Shown: positions 6,454-9,149 of the stretch, one piece after another | Layout of the letters: each line of letters opens with the position of its first letter | Position numbering within the stretch: the stretch's first letter is position 1 | Assembly: GCA_934646845.1 (NCBI GenBank) | Contig: CAKUEV010000067.1 | Location: forward strand, 1-9,149 | DNA from: an uncultured Slackia sp. | GTDB taxonomy: Bacteria; Actinomycetota; Coriobacteriia; Coriobacteriales; Eggerthellaceae | Direction of reading: 5' to 3' | DNA length: 9,149 bases | Made by a program: the position numbers and the translations under genes | The notes under the pieces: generated by a model | Told to the model about the DNA's origin: nothing | The model's database searches: none | What the model saw: the letters and a program-made list of their open reading frames with translations, nothing else

Positions 6454-6482
6454 TTGAAAATCCCATAAGGGCACCTGATAAA
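6454..6482 (+). promoter_or_regulatory. Predicted promoter of the two-component operon
   Basis: TTGAAA (6454-6459) and GATAAA (6477-6482) have a 17-base spacer, with 5 of 6 and 4 of 6 consensus matches. Transcription would start near 6489, giving a leader of about 75 bases that contains the palindrome at 6521-6536. Confidence 0.5.
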
Positions 6483-6520
6483 AGGCTGAATAATTCTGAA
6501 CAAAACCTTAAAATGGAGAG

Positions 6521-6536
6521 GAGCGCCCGGGCGCTC
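6521..6536. promoter_or_regulatory. 16-base perfect palindrome in the response-regulator leader
   Basis: GAGCGCCCGGGCGCTC is a perfect palindrome 26 bases before the response-regulator start codon. With no T tract after it, it is not a terminator. It could be an operator or an RNA stem-loop just ahead of the weak ribosome binding site AGGA (6551-6554). Confidence 0.45.
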
Positions 6537-6562
6537 TGCACCCTCATGATAGGATTTCGCCC

Positions 6563-7282
6563 ATGGATACGAACCAAGCGAACATATTAGTATGCGACGA
6601 CGAGGTCGAGGTCGCCGACCTGCTCAAGCATATGCTTGAGCGCGAGGGCTTTGCCGTCACGTGCTGTCATTCGGGCGATGCGGCTCTTGCGTTGCTCAAT
6701 GCTCAGGCATTCGATCTGGCCATACTCGATATTATGATGCCCGGAACCGATGGTTTTGAAGTCTGCCGCCAGATTCGCGGCGGCGCGGCCGGCTCAAATA
6801 CCGACATGCCTATCGTGTTTCTTTCTGCCAAAACCGAGGAATTCGATAAGGTGCTTGGTTTCACCTTGGGCGCCGATGATTATGTGACAAAGCCCTTCAA
6901 GGCTCGTGAACTCGTGGCCCGTCTTAAAGCGCGCCTTCGCGGCCGCAGCGCGGCTCCCGCTCCAAGCGATGTGCTCTCGGCGAGCGGCATCGAGCTCGAC
7001 GAAACAAACCATACGGCGGCCCTGCATGGCTGCGAGCTTTCTCTTACGCCGAAGGAATTCGATTGTCTGGCCGAGCTTTTGCGCGCGGGCGGGGCTCCCG
7101 TTTCGTCAAAGGCGCTGTTCGAAAACGTGTGGGACGAGGAATACACGTCTTCGTCCCACAATGCGGTCATGGTCTATATTCGCCGCCTGCGTAAAAAGCT
7201 CGCCGAGGTCGACTCTTCCGAAGAGCTCATCGAGACCGTATGGGGCGTTGGCTATCGCATTCCCGAAAAGCGCCGTGGTTAG
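6563..7282 (+). CDS. VanR-like response regulator, OmpR family
   Basis: This 239-residue DNA-binding regulator is the cytoplasmic partner of the kinase encoded next. The receiver domain (about 7-125) has the acidic pair Asp12-Asp13, the phosphate acceptor Asp56 in DLAILDIMMPGTDG (51-64), Ser88 and the invariant Lys110 in YVTKPF. The winged-helix output domain (about 138-235) has LSLTPKEFD (159-167), VSSKALFENVW (180-190), a recognition helix ending YIRRLRKKL (205-213), and ETVWGVGYRIP (224-234). From memory, DLAILDIM-PGT-G, GADDYVTKPF and TVWGVGY-I match VanR of enterococcal glycopeptide resistance closely. The length is typical. The start at 6563 has AGGA (6551-6554) 8 bases upstream. The stop codon is followed after 3 bases by the kinase ATG, so the two genes are translated from one message. 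Naming it vanR would overstate the evidence, as no van resistance gene is in view. Confidence 0.93.
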   Translation: MDTNQANILVCDDEVEVADLLKHMLEREGFAVTCCHSGDAALALLNAQAFDLAILDIMMPGTDGFEVCRQIRGGAAGSNTDMPIVFLSAKTEEFDKVLGFTLGADDYVTKPFKARELVARLKARLRGRSAAPAPSDVLSASGIELDETNHTAALHGCELSLTPKEFDCLAELLRAGGAPVSSKALFENVWDEEYTSSSHNAVMVYIRRLRKKLAEVDSSEELIETVWGVGYRIPEKRRG

Positions 7283-7285
7283 CCT

Positions 7286-9037
7286 ATGAAGCGCGATTCA
7301 GAAAATGAGACCCATGCCGACAAGGCCGAGCATGCGCGCGTCGCGCGCGAAAGGCGCGAGTCGCCCAAAACGCATGTGACCGAACAAACGCGCATCCTCG
7401 TGAAGCGCATCGTTCGCAATACTTTCGCGGCTACGGTGGTGTACGCGGTCGTTTTTTTCTCAATCGCCATGGCGGTTAATATCATCGTTTTGCCCCAAGT
7501 GGGCGAGGCGGTAGCCAAGGTGACTTCTCCGTGGCAGTACGTGTCGTCCGATGTGGCGGGCGTGCAAGACGATGAGTGGTTCATACAGAAAGAAAATGAG
7601 CTTAAAGCCGACGTGGTGCGCAAATACTTGCACGAGCTCATCGACACCGCAGTTCCCGATGCGGGTTGGGGCTTGGCGCAGAGCGCGGCGAACGCCAAGA
7701 ACGTGCAAACGGAAGGCGCCAATCCCGAAGCCGTGTATACCATTTCGTCGCAGCCGGCCGATGCCGGAGAGTACGCGGCTTCCGCTTCTCAAGGCTTGGT
7801 TCAGGGCGATAGCCTGTCGTTCGTGGGCGCGCCTTATGCGTCCCAGGCGGCCAAGCAGGTCGTCATTTCCGCCGTCGATTCACGCAATTTGGGCCAGGCT
7901 GCCAACGTGTATGACGCATTGTGGTCGGCCACGAAAGATTGGGACAATAAGCCCGAGCAGGTCGATTCGCTCTACGATGAGGCCGCAACTGCGCTCGATT
8001 CCGACTTTTCCCAGGTGGTTGTGCGTTATGACTACGATGCGGGCTCGGGCATCGAAACGGTGACATATGCGGGCGGCCAGCAAATGCAGCGCGATTTGTC
8101 GTCGTACAACAACATTCGCGCCCTGAAATATCCCGTGGCAATCACGCTGTTTTTGTCGGGCATTCTCGTGATTATGGCGTTTGCCATTCGCAAGAGCCTG
8201 CGCTATTTCGACGACCTCTTCGTTTCGCTGCGCGCGGTGCTCGTTGACAAAGGCGCGTCGCTCAAGCTTCCGAGCGAGCTTTCGCTTGCCGAGGAATCGA
8301 TCAACGACATCAAGCGCAAAAACGACGCTGAGCAGCGCGCCGCCGTTGCCGCCGAGCGTCGCAAGAACGAGCTCGTGGCCTATTTGGCGCACGATACCAA
8401 AACGCCGCTCACTTCCATCACGGGATATCTCACGTTGCTCGAGGAGGCGCCCGATATGCCCGTTGAGCAGCGTCAGCGATATGCTCACGTGGCGCTGTCG
8501 AAAGCGTACAGGCTCGATGCCATGCTCGACGAGTTTTTTGAGATAACCCGCTACAACCTAGGCGCCATTTCCATCGAGCGCGAGCGCTTCGACTTGGCGT
8601 TGTTCTGCTATCAGGTTGCGGAAGATTTCTACCCCGAAGCGGAATCGCGCGGAATCGATTTGAAGGTGAACGCCACCGAAGGCGATACGGTATTCGCCGA
8701 TGCCACGAAAATGGCACGCGTGCTTTCGAATGTGATCAAGAATGCGGTGGCGTACGCCGACCCCGATTCGACTATTTCGATTGACGCCCACGCCAAGCCT
8801 AACGGTGCGTTTAAGATCGAAGTCTCGAACCAGGGGCGTGAAATTAGCCCCGAACACCTCAAACGCATTTTCGAGAAGTTTTATCGCGAAGACGACGCGC
8901 GCGCCACGCGCCAGGGTGGGGCGGGCCTCGGTTTGGCGATTGCGCGAGAGATCGTCGCGGCCCATAACGGCACCATTGATGCGACGAGCGAAAATGGCGT
9001 AACTCGCTTTGTGATCGATATTCCTGCGTCGAAGTAG
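7286..9037 (+). CDS. VanS-like sensor histidine kinase with large outer domain
   Basis: This 583-residue membrane kinase has a basic cytoplasmic N-terminus (1-45), membrane helix 1 (about 47-69), an outer domain of about 210 residues (71-280), membrane helix 2 (about 281-301), a HAMP-like linker (about 302-355), a dimerisation domain with the H box YLAHDTKTPLTS (366-377; His369), and an ATPase domain with N box SNVIKNAVAY (481-490), VSNQGREIS (513-521), FEKFYR (529-534) and G box GGAGLGLAIA (544-553). The stretch EAPDMPVEQRQRY then KAYRLDAMLDEFFEITRYNL is close to VanS as I remember it. VanS of the A type is about 380 residues, so the excess is mostly the outer domain, which I cannot assign to a known fold. 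The start ATG lies 3 bases after the regulator's stop and has no clear ribosome binding site, suggesting translational coupling. It probably phosphorylates the upstream regulator; its signal is unknown. Confidence 0.92.
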   Translation: MKRDSENETHADKAEHARVARERRESPKTHVTEQTRILVKRIVRNTFAATVVYAVVFFSIAMAVNIIVLPQVGEAVAKVTSPWQYVSSDVAGVQDDEWFIQKENELKADVVRKYLHELIDTAVPDAGWGLAQSAANAKNVQTEGANPEAVYTISSQPADAGEYAASASQGLVQGDSLSFVGAPYASQAAKQVVISAVDSRNLGQAANVYDALWSATKDWDNKPEQVDSLYDEAATALDSDFSQVVVRYDYDAGSGIETVTYAGGQQMQRDLSSYNNIRALKYPVAITLFLSGILVIMAFAIRKSLRYFDDLFVSLRAVLVDKGASLKLPSELSLAEESINDIKRKNDAEQRAAVAAERRKNELVAYLAHDTKTPLTSITGYLTLLEEAPDMPVEQRQRYAHVALSKAYRLDAMLDEFFEITRYNLGAISIERERFDLALFCYQVAEDFYPEAESRGIDLKVNATEGDTVFADATKMARVLSNVIKNAVAYADPDSTISIDAHAKPNGAFKIEVSNQGREISPEHLKRIFEKFYREDDARATRQGGAGLGLAIAREIVAAHNGTIDATSENGVTRFVIDIPASK

Positions 9038-9101
9038 GAAATCTCCTTCGTGGGACTTTTGTAAACGCATGGGCAACGGTGCGAAGAATCCGCGAAAGAC
9101 G

Positions 9102-9132
9102 TTGACTCTCCCATTATGGGATAGTTTAGGGT
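9102..9132 (+). promoter_or_regulatory. MerR-type promoter with dyad operator
   Basis: TTGACT (9102-9107) and TAGGGT (9127-9132) are separated by 19 bases, longer than the normal 17. The spacer is filled by a dyad centred at 9115: TCCCATTATGGGA (9109-9121) flanked by ACT (9105-9107) and AGT (9123-9125), with a single mismatched pair. An overlong spacer carrying a centred palindrome is the hallmark of promoters that MerR-family activators untwist. The gene it serves would begin beyond the right edge; the rest of 9038-9149 holds no gene and no clear terminator for the kinase. Confidence 0.6.
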
Positions 9133-9149
9133 ATCTCCTGCACAAAGAT

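Noticed and set aside
5983..6457. Overlapping open frames of 84-119 codons in the hairpin-rich region
   Set aside because: The products are Arg/Gly/Pro-rich with no motif, frames overlap on both strands, and the DNA is dominated by inverted repeats.

Overview
The window reads as chromosomal DNA of a GC-rich anaerobic actinomycetote, most likely a Coriobacteriia/Eggerthellales gut-type bacterium. The grounds are an actinobacterial-type SOS box (CGAAC-N4-GTTCG), a UvrB closely resembling the actinobacterial form as I remember it, an anaerobe-style radical SAM enzyme of the coproporphyrinogen-oxidase-like group, and codon usage rich in GC-ending codons. The genus cannot be fixed from the sequence alone.

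Layout. Positions 1-70 are the last 22 codons of an upstream gene, probably coaE, closed by an intrinsic terminator (89-120). An SOS operator and promoter then lead into uvrB (201-2360, +). A 404-base gap follows; it holds a 153-bp imperfect palindrome with 24-base ends, a bulged hairpin, and an AT-rich promoter/operator region. It leads to a 12-helix MFS transporter (2765-3988, +) with a strong terminator (4021-4052). The next 363 bases lie between convergent genes and carry four copies of one 24-26 base motif, arranged as two hairpins. A HemW/HemN-like radical SAM gene (4416-5747, -) comes next, with a structured 5' leader and its own promoter near 5900-5927. A roughly 815-base region without a convincing protein gene (5748-6562) holds that leader, a possible divergent promoter (5946-5974), and a hairpin-rich segment (about 6099-6379) that is a candidate structured RNA or non-coding repeat. 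A VanR-like response regulator (6563-7282, +) and a VanS-like sensor kinase (7286-9037, +) form a two-gene operon. The right edge contains a promoter with a 19-bp spacer and a centred dyad, the signature of MerR-family control, presumably serving a gene just outside the window.

How the parts work together. uvrB is a housekeeping repair gene placed under LexA-type control. The transporter and the radical SAM enzyme are separate, convergent units with no evident shared pathway. The two-component pair resembles VanR/VanS through the whole regulator and the kinase core, but no vanH, vanA or vanX type gene lies in the window and the kinase has an unusually large outer sensor domain, so its signal and targets may differ from glycopeptide resistance. 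No transposase, integrase, phage gene, CRISPR array, tRNA or rRNA was seen. The most distinctive material is non-coding: the palindromic elements, the structured leader and the hairpin-rich segment upstream of the VanR-like gene.
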